A stretch of 64,000 bases of DNA from Magnolia sinica (taxonomy: Eukaryota; Streptophyta; Magnoliopsida; Magnoliales; Magnoliaceae). A model generated the notes under the pieces. That model searched no databases. It worked only from the letters and a program-made list of their open reading frames with translations, and was not told the origin of the DNA. The position numbers and the translations under genes were made by a program. This document shows positions 11,778 through 26,800 of this stretch, in pieces (position 1 is the first letter of the stretch; each line of letters opens with the position of its first letter). Where the stretch lies: positions 102,775,759-102,839,758 of the forward strand of contig NC_080578.1 in the NCBI RefSeq assembly GCF_029962835.1. Reading direction: 5' to 3'.

Positions 11778-12422
11778 TCAAGCTACGAAATCATGCAACA
11801 GACGGGTTGAGCCAAACCTGTGCTGCTGGTTTCCCAAATTCATACAGTTGTAGTCCGCTGCATCTGCCCCAACAGAAGCTGCACCATACATCTCTTCCTC
11901 TCTCACGGTCACAATATTCTGCTGGGCATCCGATATAGGTGGCCCACCATCACAGTGCTGAAGGCCCAGTGTGAGTGACACGCCTCCATTCCCAAACCTC
12001 CCCAACTCTGCCATCTGGTAGGTCATAAACCTCCCATTCCCGTCAGGCTGGACGAGCGTGTCTTGGAGAATACTACAGGCATCTACATTGGGTGCCGCTG
12101 TCTGGTCCCTGGATTTTAGATTCCCAAAGTCGGTCTCTTCCACATTCCCCACGTTCTGAAAGCAAGCTGTGGTAGCAGCCATTTCCACATCCGAGATGTG
12201 AATGGATTTCGATTCTCCAAATTGGCTGGTTTGGGTCACAGATTTCATGCTTTGCTGCAGCTCTTCCCTGTCCTCAGAAGTCCCAACACCGTCCATTGCT
12301 TTTGGTGCATTCTCTGTTGAAGAATTTGAGTCCACCTCAACGTCGCCAATTTCCTCCTTGTACATCTCCTCAACCATAGGCTTCCAAAGGCGCACACGCG
12401 CATTTATAAACCAATTTGAGAC
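11778..12422 (-). CDS. BLH1-like: BELL gene coding exon 4
   Basis: 214 codons plus TGA. Starts [15 protein letters not shown] (recognition helix) after TGGTCCAG. Carries an acidic stretch ([12 protein letters not shown]), the [12 protein letters not shown] motif and the C-terminus LLHDFVA. Confidence 0.95.
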   Translation of the reverse strand, partial: VSNWFINARVRLWKPMVEEMYKEEIGDVEVDSNSSTENAPKAMDGVGTSEDREELQQSMKSVTQTSQFGESKSIHISDVEMAATTACFQNVGNVEETDFGNLKSRDQTAAPNVDACSILQDTLVQPDGNGRFMTYQMAELGRFGNGGVSLTLGLQHCDGGPPISDAQQNIVTVREEEMYGAASVGADAADYNCMNLGNQQHRFGSTRLLHDFVA

Positions 12423-14809
12423 CTGGACCAAAAGAGAGAACAAAGACTAGACTGCATGAGAAAATCAGGGGCTAACACGAACTGCACTAAATGGCTGATC
12501 CTATTCTTGCGAGCATTGGGCGTTCCAGATACATTAATAATGAAAATGGCCCAGCCATATCAAAATGGCTGGTCCTGCAGGCATACCCTGCCTTGGATTG
12601 CGCCTCCCTCAATTATCACTTTGATGGACCTGAATTGTCTACAATACCTCTTTTACAAAGCATGTAAAATGCCAAAGCTCTGTGAGGCCCGTGTTGTATA
12701 TGTAAATGAACTCTGTCCATCAGGTGAGCATCTTTATTTGAACTGTAAATACACAATTGGCCAGATAGAGAACTCCCATTGTCCAAAATAATGAGAACGA
12801 TGCAAAATTACTCCTAAAACCAAGTTTATGACATGCCTGCCTGAGTTTTGGATCAAGATGTCCCCCCCCCCGCCCCCCGCAAAATCTTCACTTCATCCTG
12901 GTGAGTTACACCTGATTAACAGGTTTGATGAAAGATAGATACCATGGTGGCCCCACACACAAACCTATGGTTGGCATCCCATCCCCATTGTTCCCTGTGG
13001 TGTGGCCCACCTGGGGTTGTCTATCTGGCTATTTTTTTGCCCCAAGGCAAACCTATGGTTAGCATCCCATTCCCATTGTTCCCTGTGGTGTGGCCCACCT
13101 GGTGTTGTGTATCTAGCTTCTTCTTCTTTTTTGCCCCAAGGCCGAGAATTGAGGCTAGAACTTGATGGACAGAGTAGATGTTGCATATACAACATGATGG
13201 GCACCATGGAGCTTGGCTGTTTTATGGGCTGAGTAGAACAAGTGTTGAAGAGGATTTGGGTTACACTTTGATCTGTTGATACTAACCACCCAATCAGGGC
13301 AGTTAGTAGGCCTGGCCCTTACCTGAGCAAAATGGGCCCAGACTGAGCACTTCTAAATCCTGGCCCACCTGCCCAAATCAAACACAGGCCTTCCCTGTCT
13401 GCAGCATTATAGAAAAACAATCATGACAAAGAGGGGCCACCTGTTGAATGGTTAGGATCATCCACTCAATGTGACTCCAGCATCAGGGCGAATATAGGGT
13501 GGGATGGACCTTAGTAGACAGTCCAAATCAATGTTTTGGAATGTCCACATCCAATACAACTTATTGCACCGTAGCGTGACACAAACTAGTTGCATGGAAT
13601 CAGTCCCCTTAAAATTATAAGGTTACCTGACTTCTGGTCAATCCCGTCTGTCTTGCCAGCATTATTTTATCCGAATCCTTCGGGTAACTGGGGAAAAAAG
13701 AAGTCAAGGGGCAGAAATTAGGAAGAGAAGTGCCTCAGTGACTCAAAACTTGAAAAGAAAAGGAAAGAAAAGCATGCAGTGTGAGGGGCTTACGGATGAA
13801 GGAAGTGCTCAAACAACCAGGCACGAAGGATCGAAACAGAGCTCTCGGGCAGGCCCCTTTGAGGCCTCCAAGCATGTTGCTGAATCATACCAATCTGCTG
13901 AAGGGCCTTCTGTTGCCTGAGCTGCTGGTCTACAAAGCGGAGGCGGGATATCCCACCCCCTTTGCCACTTGAAGTATCCGGCTCCCCAAGGCTTTTTCTG
14001 GCCTCTCGAATTTGACTGCTGATCGCATCTCGCAAGCAGCGGAAGTGGCGGGAAATTGTCTGGAGGGCAAGTGCTGTGTACGGCTTAGCAGCCCCACACC
14101 CTGCGATGACATCGAACGATGACACCACAATCTGCATCTGGTGGTAGTACTGCTTGTATCTTCTATCAACCTGCAACCAGAAATGGGGTGTAAGAACCTC
14201 CAAATAAAATCTAATCTATTACATTTTATTATACAAGAAAATAGTGTTGAAATATGACATTATATCTCAATCTAAATAGACAATGAAACTATCTCAATCT
14301 AAATATACAAGAAAATAGTGTTGACATAATGACATTATATCTAAATCTGAATAGACAATGAAACTATCTCATCCAACAGTATGGCAGTGAAGGAACCCTC
14401 ACTGCCGTCAATGTTTTCACTTGAAAGCCTTCGAGATGAAACTAGTAAAAGCTTATTCAACAAGAAAATAAGAGCTTATTGCAGGCATTGGCAAAATCAT
14501 TTTCAGATTGCTTGCAAAATCATTTGGAATGTGCGGCCTTGTGCTGCGTTATTGGGTATTTCGAGAGAATGATGCTAGAATATTGAAGGAAAAGCAGCAT
14601 CATTGGAGCACATCAAATGGAACATTGTGTCTTTGGCTCTGGAATGGGCGTTAGCATTGCCAGATTTTGCTGGCCTATTGTAAACAGGGCTAAATAGAGT
14701 CTGGGAATCAGTTGTTTTGCAATGATTCCTTCCTTGGGTTTGGCCTAGGGAACCAGGGTTTTTATTATTAGCAGCTTTTGCTTCATCTTCTTCTTCTTTT
14801 TTATTTTAT

Positions 14810-14840
<31 letters not shown>

Positions 14841-17800
14841 ATTTTTAAATTACTGTTTTGTTGTTGTCTTGGCCATCTTTCGATCTTGGTGCTTTTGTTG
14901 CTGTTTTGTTGTTGTCTTAGCCGTCTTTCGATCTCAGCGGGGTGATGAGATGTTCACCTGTCAACTCCCTCCCTCCCTCCCTCTCTTATGACCAGGAGTT
15001 GTTAGATGATGCAAGTGCCTATCAGAGATTTGTTGGGAAGTTAAATTGCTTGACAATCACAAGCTGCGAAAAATGTGAAACAGCCATATGTGGTAAAATC
15101 TAACATAGAGGCTAAATATCTTGCTGCAGCTCATGCTTCCTGCAAACTATAGTGTAGAGGTTAAATATGCCACTCTCTCCATGCTTCATGTTTGATCTTG
15201 GTCTGTCTTTCACTCACAGATGGCCTTATTGTGTGATAATCCACCAGCAAGATATATTGCTTGCAACTCAATATTCCATCAGAGAACTAAGCGCATATCA
15301 GTATAGAAATAAGATCAACACGGACAACTTATTTACCACTTATTGAGTAAAAGTAAAATAAAATCGTTTGATGTACTACTATTCGCGTAAATAACCTTAC
15401 TGAAAGAGGGTGGTGTGATTCCAACATTTGGATCCAACTTTATACTAGCCTTTGCTAGCATGGTCTGATACCAAGCATATCCTGGGCAATTATAGGCTAG
15501 AATCATGCGGGTTATCCACCTACTCTTCTGTTGATTCTCTCTCTCTCTCCCCTCTCTTATATCGAGCAACACAGGTGATTCACTGCATTTCTATTGCTTT
15601 GCTCCTCTGATTGACCAATGTGATAACAAGCACTCAGTGTTTGCCCTTTGTGGCGAATATGGAAGCCGTAGAAGTTTGTTAATCCCCTCCCTCCATCCCT
15701 CGGAACTCTAAAAACAATGGATGGTATATAAGCTCCATCTCTAGCAAGAGTAGCTGCTTCTTCATTAGCTTCTCAGGCAAGCATGATGGAAAGAAACCAT
15801 TCCTCCATAGCTTCTCAGTGAAACTGGTAAAAAAGAAACCACCAGAATCACACAAATATCTCTCTTCAAATGTGCATGCGCACACTAGTCTCCATGGGTG
15901 CATCTCGCTAAAGCTCATCTAACTACAATAAGAGAATCATCCAACATAATTAATCTTTAAGGAAACGAAGAGAAAATTTTGAGACCTTGCAAGTGCATTG
16001 CAAACTCTGCATCTTTTGGGTCTCCAATACCTATAACCTAATGGTCCTATTGTTCGAAAAAAAATAAAAAAATCTAGTGGTCCAAAAAGATCAACCACAA
16101 CCTGCCAGAGTGATCTCAATAAATGCCCCTTATATCCTCCAAATCCAGATCAAATCCATCTTTCCATGATATACCATTCTCTAGGGAACCAATCAGAAAA
16201 CCATAACTCCAACAACTTACAACCTCCACCACCAGGTCCATCCACCCAAATAAATGAATAAAGAAGCCCAAATCAATCACATGAAATGGCTGCAGATGAA
16301 GAGATCATGTTATGGGCCAAGCATTGAATTGAAAAGCAATGAGGGGTAAAAGGATGACAGCAAATAAGAAACACAAGAGAATGCATATGAGCAATGAGAC
16401 TGAAAACAACTACAATGAAGAGAAATAATGCAAACAATACGGATCCTATAAAAGGGAGCGAGAGAGCACGATTAAGATGACAAAATCCTCTTCCTTATTC
16501 ACAACAACCCACTAAAATATCCGAAGGAAAGTAGAGACGCATGTACATCTCTCGTAAACATAAAAAATAAGATTTTCATCGATCTACAGTGCCCTGATTC
16601 AACAAGAATGATATCATTAATATTTCCATTCATATTATGCCTACTTTGTGTGTGTGTGTGTGTGTTGGTAATCAGAATTTTATTTTAAAAAAAGAAGAAG
16701 AAGAAGAAGAAGAAATGGTTACAGATCTAGCCTCCATGGCAAGATCCAAGAGCACATCAAAAGACAAGCAGACCAAGAGAATAGAACATCAGAAGAGGTG
16801 ACACAAAACTCACAACAGAGGAAATAATAACAAAAACAAGGCCAAGATTCAGTGGCACTTATCTGTCGTCTCCTGTCAATGACAAGGAGATCTGCCCTAG
16901 CCACTCCTTACCAGAAACACAAGGGCAAAAAGAATAAACAAGACACTAATTAATGCATAATATTAGCGTGCCAAGTGCAGCACAAGTTGAATGCATGGAC
17001 TTTGATGGTCAAGGGTCAGTTTATCATATATTCCTGGTTAGAAAGTGCAATAAGATACAAAAACAGATATACACGATTTCGTAATTTATGCTGTTGTTTT
17101 AGAATTGGCTTATGATAAACTGAGGCTTTTAATGAGGGCCCAATTTGACAGAATACTTTTTGTGTAACATGGAATGAACTCCCAATGAAGTTGCAACTTT
17201 AGATGATACATTTGTTTTTTTCTTTTTTTCGTTTTTCTTTCTTTTTTTCTTTTTTGTCCTTTTGAGCAGTCTATGTTTGTGATAATTTGATAAGAGAGTA
17301 AAATTCTTTTACTAAGATCTGCAACACAACCATGGCTTCAATTAAGTGTGAGATTAAGAAAAAGGGTGCTTAATTGCATTTAGAGAATTATTATTATTAT
17401 TATCTTATCACCCAAAAAATGAAGCAACACATTAATTATCATCATCATCATCGAAGCCTTATCCCAATTAATTGGGATCTGCTACATGAATCTTGTTCAG
17501 CCATTTTGCTTTATTAAGTGCCATAGTTTCAGTTAGACCATAGGTCATTAAGTCTTTTTCTGACTACTTTCATCCACCTCCTTTATGGCCTTCCCCTTGC
17601 CATTTTAGAGCCTTCAACTTGTACTCACTCACTCCTAATTGGCACAGTCATTGGTCTCCATTGCACATGACCAAACCATTTAAGTAAATGAAGTAACACA
17701 TTAATCAAAGGAATTAACTAGTCATGTTTTGAAGGATGGTGGAAACATAACCCATATTCAATGCTTTCAAGGAATTGCTAAAATGCCAGGCCATCTATGC

Positions 17801-20800
17801 ACTCTGTATATCTTCCATTATTGATGTCATGATCCCCCTTGGTCATACAAAAAATGGTTCGAGTTAGTGTTTCTTACATTACATAGCATAGCCTAGCCTT
17901 TGCTCTAAGTAGCTTATGAAAATAGCATAAGTCGCATGTAGTGCACGCTACACACCACATAGCATATGCTACAAGCTAATCTATACACTACATAGCCTGC
18001 ACTGCACACTATGAGCCTAAGTTACATGCTACATAGCAGCCCTTCCACTTTATGCTATTTTCACTAAAACAGTAAAATCAATTGATGTTTTAAATGATTT
18101 GTTACATTTTACTATCTTCACAAGAAATGTTTTCAATGATTTAGTGAAACAATATGAGCAATAGTATAAAATCAGTTCCATTCTTCTTTTTATCTTTATA
18201 TTTATTCCTTGCTCTAATTTTCTTATTATTTTAATAAAAAAATTTAGAAATAATGTGTGGTTTATGCCACATGCAATGCAGCTTAAGCCTCATGCTTCAA
18301 AGGGGTGAATGCTACGCTACATGCTACTTTCTATTTAAAACACTGCTTTAAATAGCAGCTAGAGGCATCCTTGCACTAGTTCTCTCTTCCTTGCCTAGTA
18401 ATCATTTCTGTTTTGCAATTTTCATAACGTAGCTTCAACAGGGGTTATGCCCTTCATTGGCATTCCTAATAACACAAATCTCCCATTAAAATTATTAAAG
18501 CTGCAGGAAATCAGAGATGAAAACCATTGTTCCTGTCACAAATCCACAGACAATAACATGATTGCCGGTGCTAAATAGAAAATCAAATAACTATTTATTC
18601 TTTTCTTTTTCTTTTCTTCGGGTAGGGACACTACCAGCACCAAAAGAGTTGCTGTTTCTCTCTACAAATCTCTGAAGCCCGTAAAGCCGCTTCCTTACAA
18701 TTCCCATGGTTTCAGTTCTTTACCATACTGATGTTTGGGACTGCCTTTATAGAATTTCATTCAGTTGCTATCGTGGTTCAATTCTCCGCAAAATCTGGAC
18801 GATTTGGATCATTCTATTACCTCTTCTTCATCCCGAAAATCAAATTTCAATCACTATTGCATTTAGTTGTTTTCGTTGCAATCTTTCTTTCTCATCGATA
18901 CTCGCTTTTTTTTTTTCTTTTTTTTTTTTGCTTCTTTTACGAACATATGACATGTTGGTTGGGTATGGCGCTATGATACAGATATGGATACTAATAGAAA
19001 GAAGGAAATGCTGATGTGACCTGGCATATTCTGAAAATCTTGGACACATATGAGGTGTGGGCGCTCTGGAAATAAATGGGAATGCTATCGCACACGCGCG
19101 CACACACATTACTACCATTGTTGTCTTAGTGTTGCCCCAGCTATTTGGGGCCCGCCCAATTGCTACTGGGGTCTGCCAATATATTTAAAATCATCATCAT
19201 CACTTAAGCCTTATCCCAACTAATTGGGGCCGGCTACATGAACCCTGTTCCCATTCCACTCTATCACGCTTGGAATGTCACATTGTTAGGGTTCATGGAA
19301 AAGTTAAGACAAAAGCTCCATGCCGGCTGCCAACCTCATGCAACCCTCCTTTATTCAGGCGTAGGACCATCAATGAGAGCACAAAACTTCCACAAGCATT
19401 ATGAATAGTCTATTACATAGGTTGACCCCCAATATATTTAAAATATACCACACATCTTATATATAGTGCTGTAAATAAATTATACTGCAAAACATCGATT
19501 TTAGGAATGATCGCAACAAATGTACCCATTTCCCGAGGCAGCAGGCTTCTGGAGAAGAAATCTATGAACAAACCTATTAAATCTGACTTGATCACATACC
19601 AAAAAACTTGGAAGAATGCTAAGGGAAACCCATCAAGACTGGGGGCTGTCGCTGCCAAGAGAAAACAACAACCTTGATTTCCCCCTTAGAGAAAGGGGAT
19701 TCAAGGGCCACAGTTTCCTCGACAAATATCTGAGGGAAGGCTAAGTAATCTAGCTTAGGCCAAATCCAACCTTCAAAGGGTAATAAGTTGTTATAGAAAG
19801 TAACATTATGATCAACCTAACACCCGTCCTCCACTCTATTACCATCTATAGAAATGCTAGTGGAACAAGTTTCCCTTAGTATTTTTGTCAATTATTATGT
19901 GTCATTTTCTGAGGATCAAACGATGTCCGAATGACATGATATTGATTCCGTTCGAAAACATGCTAAGTTCTCTCTCAAACAAGCCCAAGATTGTGTAATT
20001 CCAATATCATTTGAGTTATGGCGGATTTTCAAAAGGCGTGTATGGCTATGATGCGATTGAGGGATTAATGTTTTCATTGAAAATAGATGCTTAGGATTTG
20101 AAACAACAAAAAATTAGAATTTCATTGGGGTTTCCTTTGATTTGAGAACAAGTATATAAAAAATATGCAAAGATTCTTTTGTGAAGTGTTGGTTGCTTCT
20201 TTTCTTCTTCTTTTTTTAACTTTTTTCCTTTGTTTTTTTTTTTTTAAAAAAATTATATATATATATATATATATATAAATGTGGCTCTTTTGTTGAGTGT
20301 TGTCATGGTTAGTTGAATAAAAATTATTTTCCATGGGTTTAAAGCATGAGTTGCTTGTTTCTGTGCATCAGCAGAAAAGGTGACGATCGAGCGGAGGTTA
20401 TGATAGACAAAGTTTGGAAGTTTAAAGCTCCCCCTAAGATTGTGGTGTTTGGCTGGCTAGTGGGTAAAAGAAGAGTCTTAACAGTTGAAAACCTGAGAAA
20501 ACGTGGAATGGTTATTCCAAACATCTGTCTCTGCTGCATGGCCCAGGAAGAATCGGTAGACCATCTTTTTATTCATTGTCCTTTTTTCGGTCAAGTATGG
20601 TCAGCAATATTTTCCTCCTTTCAAGTCTATTGGTCCTCCCCAGAGTCTACGGATCAACTGTTATCAGCCTGGTATGGTGTTTCCCTAGACAAGGATCGGA
20701 CCGCTGCTTGGAGGTTGGCTCTTTTGGCAATTTCGTGGGCGGTATGGGAAGAAAGAAATGGGCGTTGTTTCAGGGATACTGCTTGGTCTGTGGACTTCAT

Positions 20801-23800
20801 TGTTAGAAGAGTTTTTCATTACCTGATCGAGTGGGCTTCCTCTTCGGTTAATTTAAAGAATTGTAATCTGCTCTAGTAAGGAGTTTAGGTCATCGCTATC
20901 TCAGCGGTCTTCCTACTCCTCTGTTCTTTTCCTTTTCTTTTAATGAATCGGTTAGTTAATTGTCAAAAAAGAAAAAGAAAAAAAGAAGCATGAGTTGCTT
21001 CTCTTGGGCATGCATTGCCTACATTAGAAGAAGAGAAACGGAATATATTGATAACTAGCATTGTGGCTAGAAGGTTGTTGGATATCAATCCACAACCCTT
21101 TATTTTTATTTCTTCATTACATATTGATATGTATCCAAATCGAGATTCTTGTTTTTCGATCTAGTCGTGTCAGGAAAGCTAAAAAAAAACAAAAACAAAA
21201 ACCAAAAAAGGGAAATTTTCATGGTAAAAAAACTATATAATTTACCTGTGAAGTAAAAAAATTCCAATAGTCATTATAATACATGGATCTATGTGGAACT
21301 CTACCATTGAAACTCAAGGTGTCACCCTCGGCTAACAAACTTGATGCTTCAAGAGAGTATATATAAATATATCATAATTGGTGGTGAGCATGTTCAACAA
21401 AAGAAAATAAAATAGTTTAGACAAGCATAAAGAGCTCGTGCTCAAAAGCAGACTTCTAACTCTATACTCGACAACAGCTTGTAACTCGCCAACTTGGGCA
21501 AGACATCGGCATAACCTTGTCCCCATCTATTTCAGCTTGGCTCTTTACATGAGTACTGAAACACGTGGCGGATAGCCAGTAACCCAATGAAACGAAAGAA
21601 TTAGTTACATTTTTCATATCCTCTCCTATAGATAGGACAAATAAAATCGAATGAGTTCTTTTTGTATCACCTTGTCCCATTTTTATTATTATTGATTCCT
21701 TTTTTTATTATTGGCTTATTTATTTATAAAGATGGATATTTTAATTTATTTGAAATCATTTTAAGTTTTAAAAATGGATTACTTATTATTATTTTATTCC
21801 AATTGAAGTTCCCAAAAAGATACTTATTAGGTCGTTGGCTTTATGGCAGATATTTGATAAGCAGCCCAGTGCCCACGTAATATCAACTCTCCATAAACAA
21901 GGCTTGGGATCATCTGGGTAGAGTTGTACACGAGCAGCAAAAGCTCGGTAACTCGCTCGACTCGGCTCGAAAAAGCTCGACTCGGCTAGGATCGAAACTC
22001 TATTCGAACCGAGTCAAGCCAGTTTTTGGAAGCTTGGAAAATTTCGAGTCGAGTCCGAGCTAGACCTAGCTCGACTCGGCTCGACTCGAATACTGCTCGA
22101 ACTCGGCTCGACTCGGTACAGGGTATATATACCCTCCAAAAAAAAAAAAACCCTACCCCCCTTTTCAAAATACATCCCGCCCGCATGACCCTAACCCTAC
22201 CCCACCTCTTCCTCACTCTCTGTCAGTTTGGCCGGCGAAGCTCCTCCCTCTCTATCTCTCTGTGCACTCTGACTCTACGTCATCCTCCCTTGCTCTCATG
22301 GCCGCACCGACGCATGGCTGTCTTCCTCTCTGTCAGTCCAGCCAACAAAGCTCCTCCCTCTCTCTCTCTCTTTACTCTCTCCCTCATCCTCCCTTACCCG
22401 CACGGCCGCACCGACGCAAGCTGACGGCCCATCTTCCTCCCTCTCTTCCTCCTCCGTCAGTTCGAAAACTCGGCTCGAACTCGGCCGAGCCGAGCACGAG
22501 TTGGGACTCGAGCAGTTCGAGTCGAGCACGAGCAGGGCAAAGCTCGGCTCGGCTTGACTCGTGTACACCTCTACATCTGGGCATCAAATCCAAGCAATAC
22601 ATTCTACTAAAGGAGACTAAATACACTTATTTACAGTATCCAAATTCCGAAACAAAAACAAGCAACCATATATTTCTGTTCCAGACTAGAAAAGCCCTAA
22701 CATAGCTCTATTTCCAACATCAAAAAAATCCAGGAAACTCAAACTACTTTTCAACTTTAACTCCATCACAAATTACAATAGCTTTTTATTTTTTTATTTT
22801 TTATTTTTTTTTACACACTCACTCACACCCCACACACACCCACACACTCATACCACACAGTGGGATTTCACCACAATAGGTACTCGAACCCATGACCTCG
22901 TGTTGAAACCCTTCTGAGTCTACCACTGAGGCATGAGTAAGGACCCACAAATTACAGTAGCCTAAAACAAATAAAATCAACAGCAACAAACATAGCATGT
23001 GGATGACCTGGTTCTCACAACCAAGCTGCAAAGTTCATCCCCTATGGCAGCGCAAACTTGGGTCAGTAAAGCATAAAAATCCTTTGACAACCAAACTGCA
23101 CTCTGGAATTGCAATGACCACTGATTCAAGATTCTCAGCATGCTCGGAAAATATATGAGAAAGATTTAATATGCATGTGTGTTGATGCATCCAACATATA
23201 ATAGAAAACTCAACATGAAAATTTCACTTTTTTCCTCATTAAACGGAAAGTAAATATTTTAATAATAGAAAGATAGAAGAGATATGAGTTCCTTGAGGTG
23301 GATGATTCATCTGACATGCATGCCTTCTACGCCCATCTTCTTTAGCCTCAAAGAGCTGGTGACTACTATTTTCCACGTCACTCATATAATTCTCTCCTAA
23401 TTCATGGTTGAGTTACCTATTGCTATATTTTGAAAATAGCTGGCTCTTGGTGTTTAAGTTCAGGCAGTAAGTGGTATTGACCAATGCAAATCATCATGTT
23501 CTGTTTCACTTGAGCTTCTTCGCTAAGTCCATGTGCGTTTGCAATAAAGCTCATGTACATGCCGCACATGTGGGAACATGGCATGATAGGTCCGAGATCC
23601 GATCCAATCCATCAGAAAGGCATCACTATATTGATGCCCTGGCCCAAGAATCAAGTTGATCCACTGGTCAGGTGGGCCACAGTTTACAAAGCAAATGTAT
23701 ATCTCTAAAAAACTTGGGGAAATTTTCTTACACATCCACCTGTTCCCAATATTAGGGCCCACATGCTGAGTGGACCAACATTATTTTTGGGAAAACATGT

Positions 23801-26800
23801 AGAAGGTCGGACCAAACTGATGGATGGATTTGATCTCACATGTGTGTGCCCTGTTGGCACATGTGTGCCGTGTACATGAACTTTATCGAACACACGTGTG
23901 AGCTTAGCAAAGCTCCAGGTTCACCATGCAGTGATGCGCCAGCTGGCCCCTGCAAGGGTAAAGGAGGGTCGATGGCAAGTAGGCAGCCTGGGGTCAAAAA
24001 ATTTCTGAAAAGAATTTAAAAAAAAAAGAAAGAAAAAGAATTACTGTTTTGGTTCTTGAATCCTGATGATCAGACCTAAAGCTGACACCAAATAGATAAG
24101 GCTATGACAAAGATTATGATTGATGACAACTGAAAAGAAAATCCAAGAACCACTCTCATCTGTTGTATGATCCTAATTTTTAGGAGTAGAACAATCTGCA
24201 TTATGATTATCCTAATTTCTGGATGGATGTCGACAAATTCAACCCGCAATGTGGATGAAGATATGCTTTGACTCTTGGAATTTGTTAATGAACCACAAAT
24301 GCGGATAAGAATTTCCCTTCCATGTCTTGGACCAGTCATGGTCCTTAGACCAAATCACCAAAATCATCCTACGTGCTACCATGCATTTTTACCCATGGAG
24401 AGAATCAGGTAAAGAGAGGGCCAACCCTCTGCAACTCACACCTAAACTCAGTTCAATTCTCTCAATTCAATCCTCGTCTCGCAAATTCATCCATTTGAAG
24501 GAAATGGAAATCACAGATTAGAGGACAAGACAGACCAAAGGTCATGAGCACCAAGAGAACGAGAGGAAGAACAATGAAGGTACTTTACATCACCCATTCA
24601 ATGTCCATCCTTTGCACTAGTAATGATGACTACGTCTATAACTTTGAGGACAGGAGCTCAATCACCATGTTTGCACAACCACGGGAAACAGGGAGGAAAA
24701 ACTATCATATTTTGCTAGATCTAAAACAATATTGATCCATGAGTTAGGTTCTAGAGCAAACACACAGAGAAGAAAAGTGAGCATAATTTACACGTAAATG
24801 CACCCAATCAAAGGCCTGCCAATCTTGGCTAGAAGGTTAAATATCCCCCCAAAGTGCTCATATCTTAAATGCTTTTGCAAGCAAATACTCAACAAACCAT
24901 CACATCAAACACATGACTCATCATATTTAATATATGAATTAGATTTCAAAATAGAAAAGGGAACTACTTTCCCAAGTTGAAGCATTTGATTGGACATAAC
25001 TAAATAAATAAATAAAAATGCTTTTTTTTTCTTAAGATCATAAATCATTTGCCTAAAAGACAATATTCTTTTTATTTTGTCAAGCATGAACAAATTGGAA
25101 AATCAATACAAGTTAGATAGGCAGAACATGAAAGGAGATTCCTACTGAACAATCCCAAAATTGAGGGAAGCTATTGTCTCCTAGTCCTAGCCCAAACATT
25201 CATGCGCATAATTAGTGCCTCGTTGTGGGTAATTATTGAAAAATTGAACTCACCATAAGAGAGTAGAAAGTGAAGGCAATTGTTGTGTTGCAGTTAGAGT
25301 CATATGCATTGCATTAGGGTGCAACTTGGGTCAGTTGGGTCAGGTTGAGTGTCAACCGAAGCCCAACCTGACCTCAAGAGAACCCAACCCGCAGCCTGAC
25401 CCGACCTGAACTCTATACTAATCCCTAAACTAACCCAACGCAACCCAAATACATGTGATTATTCCCAACCCATACCAAATTTGCTTAACCCAAACCAACC
25501 TGATTTCAAATCGGGTTGGTGTTTTCCAACCCTAACCCAACCCGAGGACCTTGACAACCCAAGCCAACCCAACTAGAACTAGGGTTGGGTCAATCAGGTT
25601 CAAGTTAAACCAAGCCCAAGTTGCAGCCCTACATTGCATGCAATACCCATTGTGGCCTGAATGCTTAAAAAGGCAGAATGCATATTCATTATCATCAATT
25701 CATCATTGCCATGTCACAGCTATTGGTGTTGGCTTCGTGAATCCTGTTTCGCTTATCAATTCAAAATGGCAGAATATACATGAACATGTGTATGTGTAGA
25801 GAGAAGCTTGCTAATCCCACAGACGCATATAAAAAGGCCCTCTACACACCATGTACATGTATGTGAGATGTAAGCTGTCCATCGGTTGGGTCATACCATG
25901 TAGATGCCATGGCCCAACTCTGAGGTTGGTCCATCAGCTTGGTAAATGAGACTGTGTATGTGGTGTTGTTGCATTACGCATGGATGTGCATTTGCATGTG
26001 TCAGACCCATGAGTGTAGATATGTTTTTATATAACTATGCATAATTGCATATATGTGTGCAAACAGAAATGGTTACTTGGGCCCACAACTGCTGACAGTT
26101 ACATGGAAACAACAAAATTAGCAGAAAAAATTGGGTTAAGGGTACCTCATCCAACATGGCGAGCAGTTTCGTCATCTTGTTCTGTAGATCCTGTCTCTCA
26201 GCAGATGAGAGCTCACTGGTGGAGTTCTCAGTTGATTCCTGTGGGTTTACAGGCATCCCAGACGAGGGAGGCAATGAACCACATTTTGATCCTCCATCAG
26301 TCTCTTCGCAGCCTGTCATAGAAACATGGAAGCTCTGGCGTTTATCTGACTCCTGCCTCAGGGCCTTGCGTACATTGACAACTTCATCAAGTAGCTGCTG
26401 TGCCGCCTTGAGATACTTTGAATTTGAAATGGTGCCCGATAAGCCAGACAGTCCGTAGGGAGATGCATCCATATGCATTGCACGATCACGCCCCGAATAA
26501 GCAGGAGAGAATTCAGTACTTCCCGATTGCTTGCTAAGAGAGCTGTCATCTCTACATGAGCCCCCATCTCCGGAAGTCGACTGATGAGAACCCAAGAAAG
26601 AGATGTCCGTATTGGAATTCTGATACTGAAATGAAGGCACCGAAATGGCAGATGGGATCTGTGTGCTGAGACTAAGAGACAATCCCTGGGCATGGACAGT
26701 CGAAATATCCGGCCTCTGCAGCTGTAAATTGTGCCCACTGTGTAAGATGCCCAGCTGTGTCCGGAGATCCATTTGAGGACCCTCACTAACAGACTGACGG

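Noticed and set aside
13795-14203. Extended 137-codon frame around BELL exon 2
   Set aside because: Its extra ends are intron sequence; the canonical splice sites at 14170 and 13794 give the conserved protein.
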